Source: Gracilaria gracilis
Taxonomy: Eukaryota; Rhodophyta; Florideophyceae; Gracilariales; Gracilariaceae
Assembly (NCBI GenBank): GCA_030374805.1
Contig: JARGSG010000038.1
Span: 62,001-126,000 of the forward strand
Length of the DNA: 64,000 bases
Reading direction: 5' to 3'
The position numbers were made by a program, and so were the translations under genes. Below, piece after piece: positions 40,098-50,396 of this stretch. Positions within the stretch are counted from its first letter, which is position 1. The number at the start of each line of letters is the position of its first letter. Under the pieces are notes generated by a model. That model worked only from the letters and a program-made list of their open reading frames with translations. It was not told the DNA's origin and ran no database searches.

Positions 40098-41345
40098 AAG
40101 AGTGAGCCACGCCGTCGCGATGGCGGGTCGAACTCCCAACCGTGGGCATAAAAGCGTATCCCAGAAGTCTTCGGATTTCATCTCGCCTCGTGAAGACCAA
40201 GTCACTACCACTCCAAAGTGCAAACCTCGCTCCAGCGACGATCAACCCTGTTCACAACAGTCTTCACCTCACTTTCGCGGTCCGCTCCCTGTTTCCAGGT
40301 CCATGAACCACAGTGTGGGATAAGGGATTCGAGTCTGGGACGCTCCACAGAGGTGGTTCGAAAATTTCTTCGAGTATTCCTCGATATGAGGCCGTGCGAC
40401 ACCCAGCCAAGTAGACGAACCATTTCCATCACGCGGATACGCGGTATATAGCCCTGAAAAGGTGCGCAGCTCGTTTTGAGATCGAAGTCTTCACGCTTGA
40501 AGCGGTTCCCTCCATTCTGCAGCACAAAATCGGGGTGGGTTACAGTCCCGAATTTTGAAAGTCGGATATCGTTCGAACCAGCACAGCTGTGAACAAACCT
40601 GATACAGTGTAGAACTCCTGAAACCCAGAGCTTTCATGTAAGACCAAGAGTGTTAGGATTGAACACCATTGAATGGGAAAGCGCGGTCCATTTCAGTTCA
40701 CCGAAATGCAGTCTAAATTTAGAATCCCGAACTGAAATGGCGCCATAACTCCAAAGTTCCTCGAGATAATTGAGTTCCGTCTTCTTTAGACAGTTCATAG
40801 AGACCCAGAATAACCTGGAAACGGCCCGTTAAGGAAACGAATTGAAACCCACCGAGTTACGGGTATTGCGCAGAAGGCCTCCAGAAAACACTGTAGCAGC
40901 AAGATACCCGCGATCGCGAATCGAGAACCATTACCAGAACCGACTGGGAATCAATGCCAACGCATTATGCGGATACTGTGAAGACCGCAAGAGCGTGTAA
41001 ACACCGAAGTACTTCGCGATAGGCGGTGACAAACATGGTTGAACATAGGCGACTGAACATTTCCGCCAGGGGCGTGTACAAGACAAACGGTATTCTCACC
41101 GGTAAATCAACGTGATGCGCACGGAAACAGCGCACCCTTCTGAAGGGAAACCCCATGCACACGTGGTCATGATGAGAACAGTGAACCAGCGAGCTGGGAG
41201 GGAACCCCTCAGGATAATTAATCCGAAAACAAAACTTGGGCGACCGAATACGATACAAGTCGGACTCCGATCACAAAAACAAATATCCACTTCATCTTCA
41301 TCCACTTCCTTCTAGGTGAGATAGCTTCTTCCCCTTCGGGGCGTG
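40098..41345 (-). other. Ty3 non-coding tail between pol and 3' LTR
   Basis: About 1.25 kb without a supported gene. I scanned it by eye for the ACC-N5-GGT motif of the left Ty3 element and found no exact copy, so that cluster is not a general trait of this lineage. Confidence 0.5.
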
Positions 41346-43901
41346 TTATCCCACTTGGGCGTTGACAATTGTCGCCGGGGGACCCGTGAGAGTACGCCGA
41401 TGGTACTGCACCACTTTCGATCGTGGGAGATGCTCGATTGGCTCATCCGAGTCAGCCTCGGGTCCGTAGCCGTACCAACGTACGAGATACTGTATGTACC
41501 CCAACGGGTGGTATGAGTGTTCTACTATGTGGTCGACTACGAACTCCTGTCGGAAGACTTCCCGGCCTTGCCGTGTGACTACGACATCCTGCTTCGGAGA
41601 GCTCTCCGGTGGCTTCACCGTGTGTGACACTGCGTCGGTGTTCCGGTTAGACCGAGGTGTGTCCAACAAGGTTGGTGGAACTGTATCTTCGCGGTGTGGT
41701 CCCCTACTTGGGTCGGTGGTCACGCGTCTCGCGGTGTCGGTGTTCCCGTTTCCTTGTTCCCGTAGAGTTCCTTCTCCCGCGGGAGTCCCAGGTGGGCGTA
41801 CCGCAAGTTTGCGTGGTAGCAACCGTTTCGACGGAGTTGTGTGTGGCGTCGAACGCGCTCGCGTCAACGGTAACCCTGATTGAACCGGCCTCGCCGTGGT
41901 GGTACGTGACGTTGTCAACGGGTGGCCGTCATTGGTCTGCGCCGTGGCGTGTTCCGCCTCCGTATGCACGGGAGGTGTCAGCTCGGTTTGTCGACGTGGT
42001 TCGCTCGGCAAGCTGAGCTTCCTTACAGGTGTAGTCCGTGTGCTACGGTTGGCACTTCCCTGCTGGGCATTTAGCGACGTGTCCACGGGGTGGCCCGCCT
42101 CAGGCGTGTTGGGCGACTTAGTCTCCAACGACTCTTCTCCGTCTTGGACGTGCGAGCTCAACGGCGCCTTAGGCGGTATTTCCACTCCGTTTTGCGACGT
42201 AGTCACTCCAGGCGCGCTATGCGGCGTAGGCAACGGCTTCGCCGGTAACGACTGAGTCTCCTCGGTCCTGTCCCGCACGGCGGTAGTGTCTGGTGACGAT
42301 TCCGCTTCTGCGTTGATGCGCGGCGACCTTGACGAGACGCCGGGCTCCCGAGAGGGCTTTGATTGCGCATTAGCGGTGTCTCTCTTCCGTGCTACACGGT
42401 GTTCCTCACGCGACAGCGCGGAAGCATTACGATTAACGAGTCCCTCCCCCTCCTTAGATGGAGCGACATGGGGAGTGGGTGTCAACGCGCCAAGGCGGCG
42501 AATAATTACGCCAGGCGGCGGGGCTTCAGACAGAGAAGCGCCAGCGCGCGTAGAGTCCGATAACATCGGCAAATCCGAGAGTCCCCTACTTGGGTGTGGT
42601 ACCTCCCTAGGGCGGTTGATCGGGGGTGGGTCCGGTGTGTCCGTAGTGTTCGTTTCCGCTTCTGCGGTAGAATGTCCACTTGATGGGTCGTTTCCCGCGG
42701 GCGGGGGTGCAAAAACCACGCGATTGCGGGAAATGCGTTCGTGTTGCTGACCCATCTCCACTACGACAGTGTCGGATTCCACAGCAATTGCTTTGAAAGG
42801 ACCGTCGGCGACGGGTGAGAGCTTGTGGCGTTTCTCCTTGCCTGGGTTCCAATACTCCTTACGGATGAACACATAGTCCCCTTCTTTAAGGGCGGGTGGT
42901 CTTCGAGGGGCTCGCTGATCGAAATCACGCTTATACGCCGCTTGTGATCGGGCCATTGACCGTTGTGCTGCAGGGACCAGCGTGGTTACCCATGTCTTCC
43001 AGGTTTCCCTGTATCCCTTCGTCGAAGGAAATTGATCCAGCGTTGGCTGTGCTTCGAGCGCCACGGGCGGTGGGGTGCGAGACAGAACCAATTTAAATGG
43101 AGTTGATCCCGTAGTACGGTGTACCTGAGTGTTGTATGCGAATGTCAGCGCATCGGTGAACAGGTCCCACGTGGTGGGGTGATCGGCTACGTATGAACGG
43201 AGTGCTGCTAACAGCGTCCGGTTAAACCGTTCAGCCTGCCCATTACACTGGGGGTGGTAGGTTGTCGTGAAGAGATTCTTGACATCCAGAATTCTGCATA
43301 CATCCCCGAAGAACCGGGAGGCAAACTGTTTCCCGTTGTCGGAGAGTAGATTCACCGGTGGACCGTAGACGAATGCCCAATGGGTGACGAATGCTTCCGC
43401 CACCGTCAATGACGTGATTCTCCGTAAGGGAACGGTACGAACGAGCTTCGAGAAACGATCCGTCATCACGAGTAAAAATTTGTTACGCCGCTTAGTAGCG
43501 AGGAACGGTCCCAAAATATCGATGGCTACGAATTCCAGGGGCGCCCTTGCGGGGAAGAGCTTCAACTTCGTCGCGTGGCGGCGAAGCTTCACGCGATTCC
43601 GAGCACACTCGGGGCAGAACCGCACAGTTGCGTAGCAATCCACAGCCATTGCTGGCCAGTAGAATTTTCTTCGCAATGTAAGGTACAGTTTCCGTCCTCC
43701 GACGTAACCACTAAGTTTGGCATAGTGTGATAAGTGTAACACCCGAGATTGTAGGGCGTGTGGCACCACTATTTGTGGGTTTCCAGTTACCGTGCGAACG
43801 AGGTATCCAATATCATTCACCCGAAAGGGGAGATCAGCTCCTCCATTGAGTTGCGCCCGAATCTTCGTGCAGTAGGGATCGCTGAACTGTTCCCTAACCA
43901 T
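41346..43901 (-). CDS. Ty3 integrase with chromodomain (pol, last part)
   Basis: The zinc domain (HYAKLSGYVGGRKLYLTLRR ... CPECARNR) is followed by the DDE core (VAIDILGPF, LLSDNGKQF, YHPQCNGQAERFNRTLLAAL). A GPY-like segment (KLSPVADGPFKAIAV) and a long Pro/Ser/Thr-rich linker come next. The end is chromodomain-like: VVDHIVEHSYHPLGY and YLVRWYGYGPEADSDEP. This places the element among chromoviruses. Confidence 0.85.
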   Translation of the reverse strand: MVREQFSDPYCTKIRAQLNGGADLPFRVNDIGYLVRTVTGNPQIVVPHALQSRVLHLSHYAKLSGYVGGRKLYLTLRRKFYWPAMAVDCYATVRFCPECARNRVKLRRHATKLKLFPARAPLEFVAIDILGPFLATKRRNKFLLVMTDRFSKLVRTVPLRRITSLTVAEAFVTHWAFVYGPPVNLLSDNGKQFASRFFGDVCRILDVKNLFTTTYHPQCNGQAERFNRTLLAALRSYVADHPTTWDLFTDALTFAYNTQVHRTTGSTPFKLVLSRTPPPVALEAQPTLDQFPSTKGYRETWKTWVTTLVPAAQRSMARSQAAYKRDFDQRAPRRPPALKEGDYVFIRKEYWNPGKEKRHKLSPVADGPFKAIAVESDTVVVEMGQQHERISRNRVVFAPPPAGNDPSSGHSTAEAETNTTDTPDPPPINRPREVPHPSRGLSDLPMLSDSTRAGASLSEAPPPGVIIRRLGALTPTPHVAPSKEGEGLVNRNASALSREEHRVARKRDTANAQSKPSREPGVSSRSPRINAEAESSPDTTAVRDRTEETQSLPAKPLPTPHSAPGVTTSQNGVEIPPKAPLSSHVQDGEESLETKSPNTPEAGHPVDTSLNAQQGSANRSTRTTPVRKLSLPSEPRRQTELTPPVHTEAEHATAQTNDGHPLTTSRTTTARPVQSGLPLTRARSTPHTTPSKRLLPRKLAVRPPGTPAGEGTLREQGNGNTDTARRVTTDPSRGPHREDTVPPTLLDTPRSNRNTDAVSHTVKPPESSPKQDVVVTRQGREVFRQEFVVDHIVEHSYHPLGYIQYLVRWYGYGPEADSDEPIEHLPRSKVVQYHRRTLTGPPATIVNAQVG

Positions 43902-43979
43902 CTCCTCCGTTCTGACGGGTACGAAGTTCCCTGGTAGGGGGTTCGCACTTTCGCTGACAGCGAGTAGGTCGTCCAGTTC

Positions 43980-44855
43980 CTAGTCAAAATCCAGTTCGTC
44001 TGTCCATTCCTCTTCGATAGCCTCCAGTTCACCTGCGGTGTAGTCGTCCACTGCGAAGCAGGGTATTTCCTCGTCATCGACGGCTAACGCTTCCCCTGTG
44101 GTGGGTAGGCGAGAAAGGGCGTCGGCTTGTGTATTGTTGGCGCCCTTCTTGTAGGTGACGTCGAAGTCGAACTCTGCAAGACGTAGTCTCCAACGCATTA
44201 AGCGGCCTGAAGGCTCCGATACGGAGAATAGCCATCTCAATGATGAGTGATCTGTGTAAACGGTGAAATGAGCACCCATGAGGTAGGGGCGTAGTGTACA
44301 TAATGCCCACACTACTGCAAGACATTCCTTCTCCGAGACGGAGTAATTCTTCTCATGCACGTTCAACGAACGGGACCAGTACCCAATTGGCTTGCGTTCC
44401 CCCTCTGGGGTGGTTTGAAATAAGGCGCAGCCTACCTGGTAGTCACTAGATTCCGTGTCCACGGTATATGAAAGTCCTGGTTTCGGTAGTGACAATACTG
44501 GTGCCGTGGTTACAGCCTCTTTAAGAGAGTTAAAGGCTTCCGTCTGAGTAGACGTGAATGGGTCCAGCTTAGGCGGTTGACCCTTCCGCAGGAGCGCGTT
44601 CAGAGCTGCCGCAATGTCCGCGAAGTTGGGAATAAACCGTCTAGAGACGTTGACTAATCCTAGAAAGGATCTCAGTTCGGTCTGGGTAGTCGGTTCAGTG
44701 GCCTGTTTCAGCGACTTCACACGAGCTTCCTCGATCATGACACGTCCTGGACGGATTATGTGACCCAGATACTTGACTGTATCCGTGAAGAATTCGCATT
44801 TCCTCAGCTTGAGTGTCACTCCGGCGTCCCGTAACGTGGCCATTATGTCTCTCAC
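43980..44855 (-). CDS. Ty3 reverse transcriptase end and RNase H
   Basis: The connection region (LGHIIRPGRVMIEEARVKSL, RSFLGLVNVSRRFIPNFA) is followed by Ty3-type RNase H (YTVDTESSDYQVGCALFQT, SVSEKECLAVVWALC, FTVYTDHSSLRWLF, NTQADALSRLP). Confidence 0.85.
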   Translation of the reverse strand: MRDIMATLRDAGVTLKLRKCEFFTDTVKYLGHIIRPGRVMIEEARVKSLKQATEPTTQTELRSFLGLVNVSRRFIPNFADIAAALNALLRKGQPPKLDPFTSTQTEAFNSLKEAVTTAPVLSLPKPGLSYTVDTESSDYQVGCALFQTTPEGERKPIGYWSRSLNVHEKNYSVSEKECLAVVWALCTLRPYLMGAHFTVYTDHSSLRWLFSVSEPSGRLMRWRLRLAEFDFDVTYKKGANNTQADALSRLPTTGEALAVDDEEIPCFAVDDYTAGELEAIEEEWTDELDFD

Positions 44856-44924
44856 ATGCGTGAGGTGATCATCCAGATTATCTGAGAATACAATGACGTC
44901 GTCAAGGTAGACGAGACAAGTACG

Positions 44925-46604
44925 CTACTTGAAGCGGGCCAGTAGGATATCAATAGCACGCTGAAAAGTAGCGGGAGCATTGGTTAAACCAAAGGGCATC
45001 CGTTTAAAACGGTAGAGGCCAGAGTGGCAGACAAACGCTGTCTTGTCCTGATCCTCCTTTCTCACTGGAACCTGCCAGTATCCCCAGTTAGCATCCAATG
45101 CCGTGAATACGGTAGCATTTCCGAGAGAATCGATGTATTCATCCATCCGTGGAATAGGGTACACGTCCTTGACGGTAAGAGCGTTTAGACGACGATAATC
45201 GATACAGAAGCGCCAGGAACCATCCGGTTTCGGAGCCAGTACCACTGGTGATGCCCACGGCGAATGTGCCGGTTCTATACCTCCTGCACGGAGCATCTTG
45301 TCCACGTGAAATGGCTCTTCTTCTCTGGCCTTGGGCCCCGCCCTGTACGGATGTTGGGCTACTGGCCGAGAGTTGGGAAGGAGATCAATCCGGTGTTCCG
45401 TGGTATTTATTTCTCCGAGAGAACCATCCCACATTGTGGTGAATTCACGAAGCATATCGCGCAGGCGTTTGCGGTGTGTCTCTGGAACATGTCCGAGGTC
45501 GAGTTCTTCCAATTCCCTCACTGGGTCCAATTGGTCGTAACTCGTCGGAACGCGTGTCTTCTCTGTCTTGACAGGCTGCTGACCCGAGAGACTCGGCGAC
45601 GGAGACGAATGAGATTCTGACTCCTCTCCCTCCTTAGAGTGAATGATTCCGAGCACATCGGCAGCAGTCATCTTCGTCGGTACCAACGCGGTTGGATGCG
45701 GCATGACCGAGCCAATCACTTGGTTTTTCACCAGATACTTGGTGGTTTTGCCTAGATTGGCTATCAACACGTAAAACGGATTATCCGGTTCCACCTGGAC
45801 CACTCCATTAGCAATGGCAAGAGAGTATTTATCATACAACGACGGCAATGGCTGGACGATTCGTAAACCATGTTGACGGGAATTCACCTGTACCCAGACT
45901 TGAGACTCTGGAGGCACGCGTGTCGCGGAGGCAACACGAAGCTTCGTAGATTCCCGAGAACTCGGTGGTGCTTCCTGCGCCACAGGTAGAGGTACGTGCT
46001 TCTTGGAGGCATGCCTCAAAGGACGACGAACAATCGGCACGGCCGAACCATCTTCCATTTCAACACGCCTCTGGCGGGGCCTAATGGCATCGACAAAGCG
46101 GTCGCAAAAGTCACAACCCAAAATGACTGGGGCGGCCAGTGACCGACAAACGACAAAGTCGAGCTTCACCACGCATGAGCCCAAGCGGATTACCAACTCG
46201 ATGTATCCTACCGTTGACAACGGGTTGTTATTCGCGTCAGCGACGTCAGGAATGTCGCCACGGCGAATGTGTGACCACAAGGCGGGTGGCAATGCTGTCT
46301 CAACAATGAAGTTCGGACCTGCGCCTGTATCTAATACAGTGAGATAACGCACCATAAACTGGGGTGAAAGGCCAAGGTCGGCATAGACCTTGTAATTGCG
46401 TTTGGCCATCACCATAACTCTATCCGGGAACCGGTTATTTCTTACCCGTATCCACGGTCGACGAAGAACACCAAGGTGTTCTGAGTTCACGTCTTCGACG
46501 GCCTGTTTCCTCGAGAGGATTCGGACCTGGGAGCGAGGCAGGGACGCCTCGGGCGCCTTCAGCTTTAACTCTGAGGGCGCCTCTCCAAGAGAGGAGACTC
46601 CCAC
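44925..46604 (-). CDS. Ty3 protease and reverse transcriptase palm
   Basis: Aspartic protease: VLDTGAGPNFIVE followed by the flap and the VILGCDFCDRF segment. Reverse transcriptase: SPVVLAPKPDGSWRFCIDYR, LNALTVKDVYPIPRMD, FTALDANWGYWQVPV and MPFGLTNAPATFQRAI. The upstream end overlaps gag, as is common for Gypsy elements that express pol by frameshift or read-through. Confidence 0.85.
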   Translation of the reverse strand: MGVSSLGEAPSELKLKAPEASLPRSQVRILSRKQAVEDVNSEHLGVLRRPWIRVRNNRFPDRVMVMAKRNYKVYADLGLSPQFMVRYLTVLDTGAGPNFIVETALPPALWSHIRRGDIPDVADANNNPLSTVGYIELVIRLGSCVVKLDFVVCRSLAAPVILGCDFCDRFVDAIRPRQRRVEMEDGSAVPIVRRPLRHASKKHVPLPVAQEAPPSSRESTKLRVASATRVPPESQVWVQVNSRQHGLRIVQPLPSLYDKYSLAIANGVVQVEPDNPFYVLIANLGKTTKYLVKNQVIGSVMPHPTALVPTKMTAADVLGIIHSKEGEESESHSSPSPSLSGQQPVKTEKTRVPTSYDQLDPVRELEELDLGHVPETHRKRLRDMLREFTTMWDGSLGEINTTEHRIDLLPNSRPVAQHPYRAGPKAREEEPFHVDKMLRAGGIEPAHSPWASPVVLAPKPDGSWRFCIDYRRLNALTVKDVYPIPRMDEYIDSLGNATVFTALDANWGYWQVPVRKEDQDKTAFVCHSGLYRFKRMPFGLTNAPATFQRAIDILLARFK

Positions 46605-48730
46605 AATTTGTTTTTCTGAGCAGATTCCGCCTGAGGCGTGTGCTCAGTGTTCTGAACCATTGATGCCTGGACACCAGTGGCAGAAGCGTCCGCAGTAGCG
46701 GTTGAATTTCCCTCGAGAGGGGTAGGGGGGTGAGAGGTCACCATGTTCTGGGCAACCGGAGCCGCAATTGTGCGTGGAATATACATCTTCGCGCGGATGT
46801 ACGATGCCATCGGAACGGAAGCCTTCTCCTCAGGTGAGAGGGATTCGTAGTTGGCAATGACTTGTGCCCACTCACGCATGGTTAAAACGCACTGCGGAGA
46901 AGTATGCCCTCGCGTATAGCAGAGGTGACAGATCAATCCAACAATGGCATTGACATTCCGAGTATTCGAGAATCGCACCGCTGGGCGGGAAGCTTGCCAG
47001 CCAGGCCGTGAAGCCCGGGTTCCACCGTTCTCATATGACAGTCGAGGCGGTCGAACTCGGTTCGAATCTGCATACAGCAGTGTACCGTCCGGATCCGTTT
47101 GAAACGAGGCATCCGTGGTTGAGGGAAGCTCCTTCGTCGGGATTGAAAGCACGTCGCTACGGGCAAAGTGCACCTGATCATACTCCTTATCGGAGTGTGC
47201 TTCAGCCAGCATTGATGCCGACGGGGTTCCCGATTCCAACATCAACGCTTTAGCGGACTTCAACCGGGTACCCAGGACCCGTGCTCGTAGTGCATCGCCT
47301 TCGGCGCGTGCATACTGCACCAGTTCCAAGTACGTAGTCTTACGGTTTTCTTCACGGCGACGGGCCACTAGGGTCCGTATAGCCGGGTCTAGTCCATCAA
47401 CGAACATGGTACAACGCTCTTGAGCGGAATAAACATTGCCACATCGGTGGAAGGCCTTATTCAGGCACACCGAGTAATCGGTTTCCGTTTCGCCGGGGCG
47501 TTGTTTGGTGTCTCTCAGAGCGAGGATAGCCGACTGGATGGCGGTGCCAGTCGCATAGGACCTCAGTAGATACTGAACTGCTTCAGGCCAGCAAGTAACC
47601 CCTCCTTCAGAGGCGCGAGATGAACCTCTTACAGAGTTGTACTGATCTTCCGCAAGTCCGCGTAGAAAATAGGGCAGCGCGACAAACGCCTGTCCTTCAT
47701 TCACCCCAAGGATGTCGGCTTCCGCTACAAAGCGTGATAGGAAATCCAACACCAAGATGGGATCATCGCCTGTAAACAGTTGATTACGGAGCGACAGCTG
47801 CATCCGTTTGGTACAGTCTTTGACCTTTCCCGTCCCACGGGGAGTTCTATCCAATGAGGAGTCCTCCAAACGGTAATACCGGTATGACAACAGCTTCTTG
47901 TAGAGCAGATTGGTAGGCTTCAACTCTTTTAATCCAGAGTGCTTCCTTCCCTTCGAGCGGGCGCGTATCACACCTTGGGTGGCTGATGACCGCTTTGAGC
48001 TTGACGAACGCTCACGAGGGGCTTCTTCTACCGACGAGTCAGACGAATCAGACCCGGTTGACCGGCGAGAAGAAAGAGAAGATGCTGACGAATCAGAGTC
48101 GTAGTTCTTCCGCTCTTTGCGTGCTTTGGATCCACTGACCTTCTTGTCACGGTGTGAAACAGCAACCGGCTCAGCCGTGCGATTGGCTCCAACCAGGACG
48201 GTTTGTTCCACCGTTTCTAGACGGGCGCGGAGGCGAGTAAACTTCTCAGCCACGTCCTCCACGAAATTAGCGGGTCCTCCATAAGCTTCCAAGAGGGAGT
48301 TGACATCACCACGCAATACGCGGAGATCCTCAGAAAAGTCCTTCAAAGCAGTGTCATCCACTTTCTTTCGAAGTAGCGACAACTCCTTAGCAAGGGTAGC
48401 ATGGGCAGCCCACGTGGAGCGCAGCTGCTCTTCCACAATTAAGTGGGGGGTGTCATTGACAGTAGCCCTCAGAGGTGCCTCCGGAGTGGGAGCTACGGAA
48501 GGGACCGTACCTCCTACGATAGGAGCGGGACCAGCAATGGCAGGAGCCGGTCCATCACCTCGATGAGGGTTGATCAACGACGTGGGCGGAAGTCGAGTGG
48601 TCGTCGGCACAGCTTCAGTAGCCGGCATCCCTTCGGTCCGGGACCGTGAACGGGTGGGGATCCGTGACGGAAGTGGGGGATCCGATCTTCCAGTCTGACT
48701 GCGTGTCTTCGGACGATCTGACAGCGTCAT
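46565..48730 (-). CDS. Ty3 gag
   Basis: The likely start is the ATG at 48728-48730 (MTLSDRPKTRSQTG). A Ser-rich charged region precedes the capsid-like core (LLSYRYYRLEDSSL, FLSRFVAEADILGVNEGQAF, TETDYSVCLNKAFHRCG). One CCHC knuckle is present, CHLCYTRGHTSPQC. It looks whole. Confidence 0.8.
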   Translation of the reverse strand: MTLSDRPKTRSQTGRSDPPLPSRIPTRSRSRTEGMPATEAVPTTTRLPPTSLINPHRGDGPAPAIAGPAPIVGGTVPSVAPTPEAPLRATVNDTPHLIVEEQLRSTWAAHATLAKELSLLRKKVDDTALKDFSEDLRVLRGDVNSLLEAYGGPANFVEDVAEKFTRLRARLETVEQTVLVGANRTAEPVAVSHRDKKVSGSKARKERKNYDSDSSASSLSSRRSTGSDSSDSSVEEAPRERSSSSKRSSATQGVIRARSKGRKHSGLKELKPTNLLYKKLLSYRYYRLEDSSLDRTPRGTGKVKDCTKRMQLSLRNQLFTGDDPILVLDFLSRFVAEADILGVNEGQAFVALPYFLRGLAEDQYNSVRGSSRASEGGVTCWPEAVQYLLRSYATGTAIQSAILALRDTKQRPGETETDYSVCLNKAFHRCGNVYSAQERCTMFVDGLDPAIRTLVARRREENRKTTYLELVQYARAEGDALRARVLGTRLKSAKALMLESGTPSASMLAEAHSDKEYDQVHFARSDVLSIPTKELPSTTDASFQTDPDGTLLYADSNRVRPPRLSYENGGTRASRPGWQASRPAVRFSNTRNVNAIVGLICHLCYTRGHTSPQCVLTMREWAQVIANYESLSPEEKASVPMASYIRAKMYIPRTIAAPVAQNMVTSHPPTPLEGNSTATADASATGVQASMVQNTEHTPQAESAQKNKLWESPLLERRPQS

Positions 48731-48875
48731 GACCAGAACAACCGTACAACGGGATAATCGACAGCCAATTGGCTGGGACTTCCAGTGAACTTCCAAATGG
48801 AGACAAGGGCAAAAGGACTGACCTCGCAACGAGTGAATTCACGAGTGAATCTTCCGACAAAAACTAAAAGCTTCT

Positions 48876-48889
48876 AAGTCGGGAGACCA
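48876..48889 (-). other. Ty3 primer-binding site
   Basis: On the minus strand TGGTCTCCCGACTT begins three bases after the 5' LTR. It starts with TGG, the complement of a tRNA CCA end, so this element uses an ordinary whole-tRNA primer, unlike the Copia elements nearby. The tRNA identity was not determined. Confidence 0.55.
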
Positions 48890-48892
48890 CTG

Positions 48893-49741
48893 GTGGAGCA
48901 ACGCCTTTGGCGGGAAAAGCGCAAGCTCACGAAGACGTTCGGAATCTTCCCCTCGACAGGGCGGCACAGCGAACGGAGCACTCCGGGAATGACAGAGCTA
49001 AGCCGGGTGTAAATCCGAGGTCAAACCACCACGACAAGCGTCGGAGCGTGAGGCTGGTTAGTAGTCGGTAGAGATCCACGTGTTCACACGGTCACGAGAT
49101 GAGTCCTCGAAAGAGAGTAGCACGGCAACGACAAGGTGTCGGAAGCGGGCCACTGCGAACAGGGCAAAAAGGCAAACCCAAAAAGGGGAGAAAGCAAACC
49201 ACCAGAGTGGGGGAAAAAGAGAGAGTAAAGCAAACCCAATACAGGGGCGAGTATACGACAATAGGTCGGAACGAGACATACAAATAGTGGTTATACTCTG
49301 AGCGCCACAAGGGTGGGGAACTATACGTGAACAACGCAGTCGTCACTCCACTTGGGGTGAACAACCCGTGAAGGCGTGAGAGTTAGAGCCAGAAGCCCTT
49401 GCTTGGCAAGGGGCAGTCTACTTGGGGGAGAGGGTGCTCAACCCTCTAAGTACTGAGCTCGGCGCACCACTGACAGTGGGTGCACCGGGCAAAATATTCT
49501 ATAAAATATCTGAGTAAATACAGCAATGCCGGGTGCACTGCCTCCGGCATATCGGTGCTACACGTGTGCTAGTCACACCCGCTAAGCGGCGCCTTAAGCC
49601 GTTCAATCCACGTGTACATGTGTGGAAATTACCTCAGCGAGGCGACACGCTAATAGCGGTGTAGCTCATATATATCTACTAACGCATGATGCGGAAATTA
49701 ACTAAGTACCTCAAATCGCCTCCAAGGAGTGTTGTCCTACA
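48893..49741 (-). repeat. Ty3 LTR, 5' copy
   Basis: About 850 bp, near-identical to 39235-40084, starting TGTAGGACAACACTCC on the minus strand. The exact inner edge is uncertain by one or two bases. Confidence 0.85.
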
Positions 49742-49909
49742 GCTGTGACGACGGTGAAGCGCGCGCTAGGGTATTTGTAGGTTGCGATCGACGACCCTCG
49801 AGTAAACGGGTCGACCCAAGGCCGTCAACCTTCACTTGTTTTACTTTTTCTTTCTTCCATATCCATCTCTACTTACTTCCCTTCTACCCTACCTGCTTGC
49901 GCATCGTTA
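49742..49909 (+). repeat. Last Copia-1 array LTR, right piece
   Basis: It resumes with the target duplication GCTGT and GACGACGGTGAAG, and ends at GCATCGTTA. Copia-2 sequence starts at the next base, so this is the right edge of the Copia-1 array. Confidence 0.9.
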
Positions 49910-50396
49910 GTTCGGTAGAGTCGTCCCTTTCACCAGTGGGCTCATGCGCTGTGTCGTTCGCAGGGTGGTGGTCACTTTCATCAGCAGATCCATCACCTTC
50001 AGCATTGTCCACACCATCATCACTGCTTTCATTACTTGGTGCAGGTAATGCTTCTTCGGCAATTGGGCCAGATTCATGATCGGGGCCACTCGTACTGTCA
50101 CAAATGTCATCCACATTTACTTCGTCACCAGTATCATCTGGGTAAGAGCCGTCGGAGTCGGAGCATGGCGCAGGCTCAGAACTGTAGTCTGTGTCAGATG
50201 CACATTCATCCTCCATAAACTCCTCCAAGTACTCGGCACCAAGGAATGAATTCTTATCAAATGTGACATGACGTGAGTGCATGATGCGCGGTAGACCATC
50301 ATCATCTCTGACAAGTACATCGAATACACCATGCTCAAGAGTCTGCAAGTACACCCCCTCAAGTGCACGAGACTCGAACTTGGTTCCTTCGATCAT

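Larger units (their letters stand above)
39235..49741 (-). mobile_element. Ty3/Gypsy chromovirus, about 10.5 kb, inserted in the Copia-1 LTR
   Basis: The element reads on the minus strand: 5' LTR (48893-49741), tRNA primer site, gag, protease, reverse transcriptase, RNase H, integrase with chromodomain, a non-coding tail (40085-41345), a polypurine tract and the 3' LTR (39235-40084). It is flanked by a 5-bp target duplication, GCTGC (39230-39234) and GCTGT (49742-49746); the single difference is a C-to-T change at a CpG. It looks nearly complete but is broken (about two breaks in pol). The LTRs differ by scattered small changes, so it is fairly young but not brand new. Confidence 0.9.
33108..49909 (+). 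mobile_element. Copia-1 array copy 3 (right LTR split by Ty3)
   Basis: Left LTR 33108-33820; internal region 33821-38684 with leader, gag (from 34823), protease-integrase (from 35835) and reverse transcriptase-RNase H (to 38690); right LTR in two pieces (38685-39234 and 49742-49909) around the Ty3 element. The internal region is about 0.42 kb shorter than in copy 2 and the body is broken (about two breaks). Both LTRs are type b, so this copy, unlike copies 1 and 2, could be a single insertion event. Confidence 0.85.

Noticed and set aside
49058-49364. Short frames on both strands inside the Ty3 LTRs
   Set aside because: They are present only because the two LTRs are alike, and they have no start context or domain.
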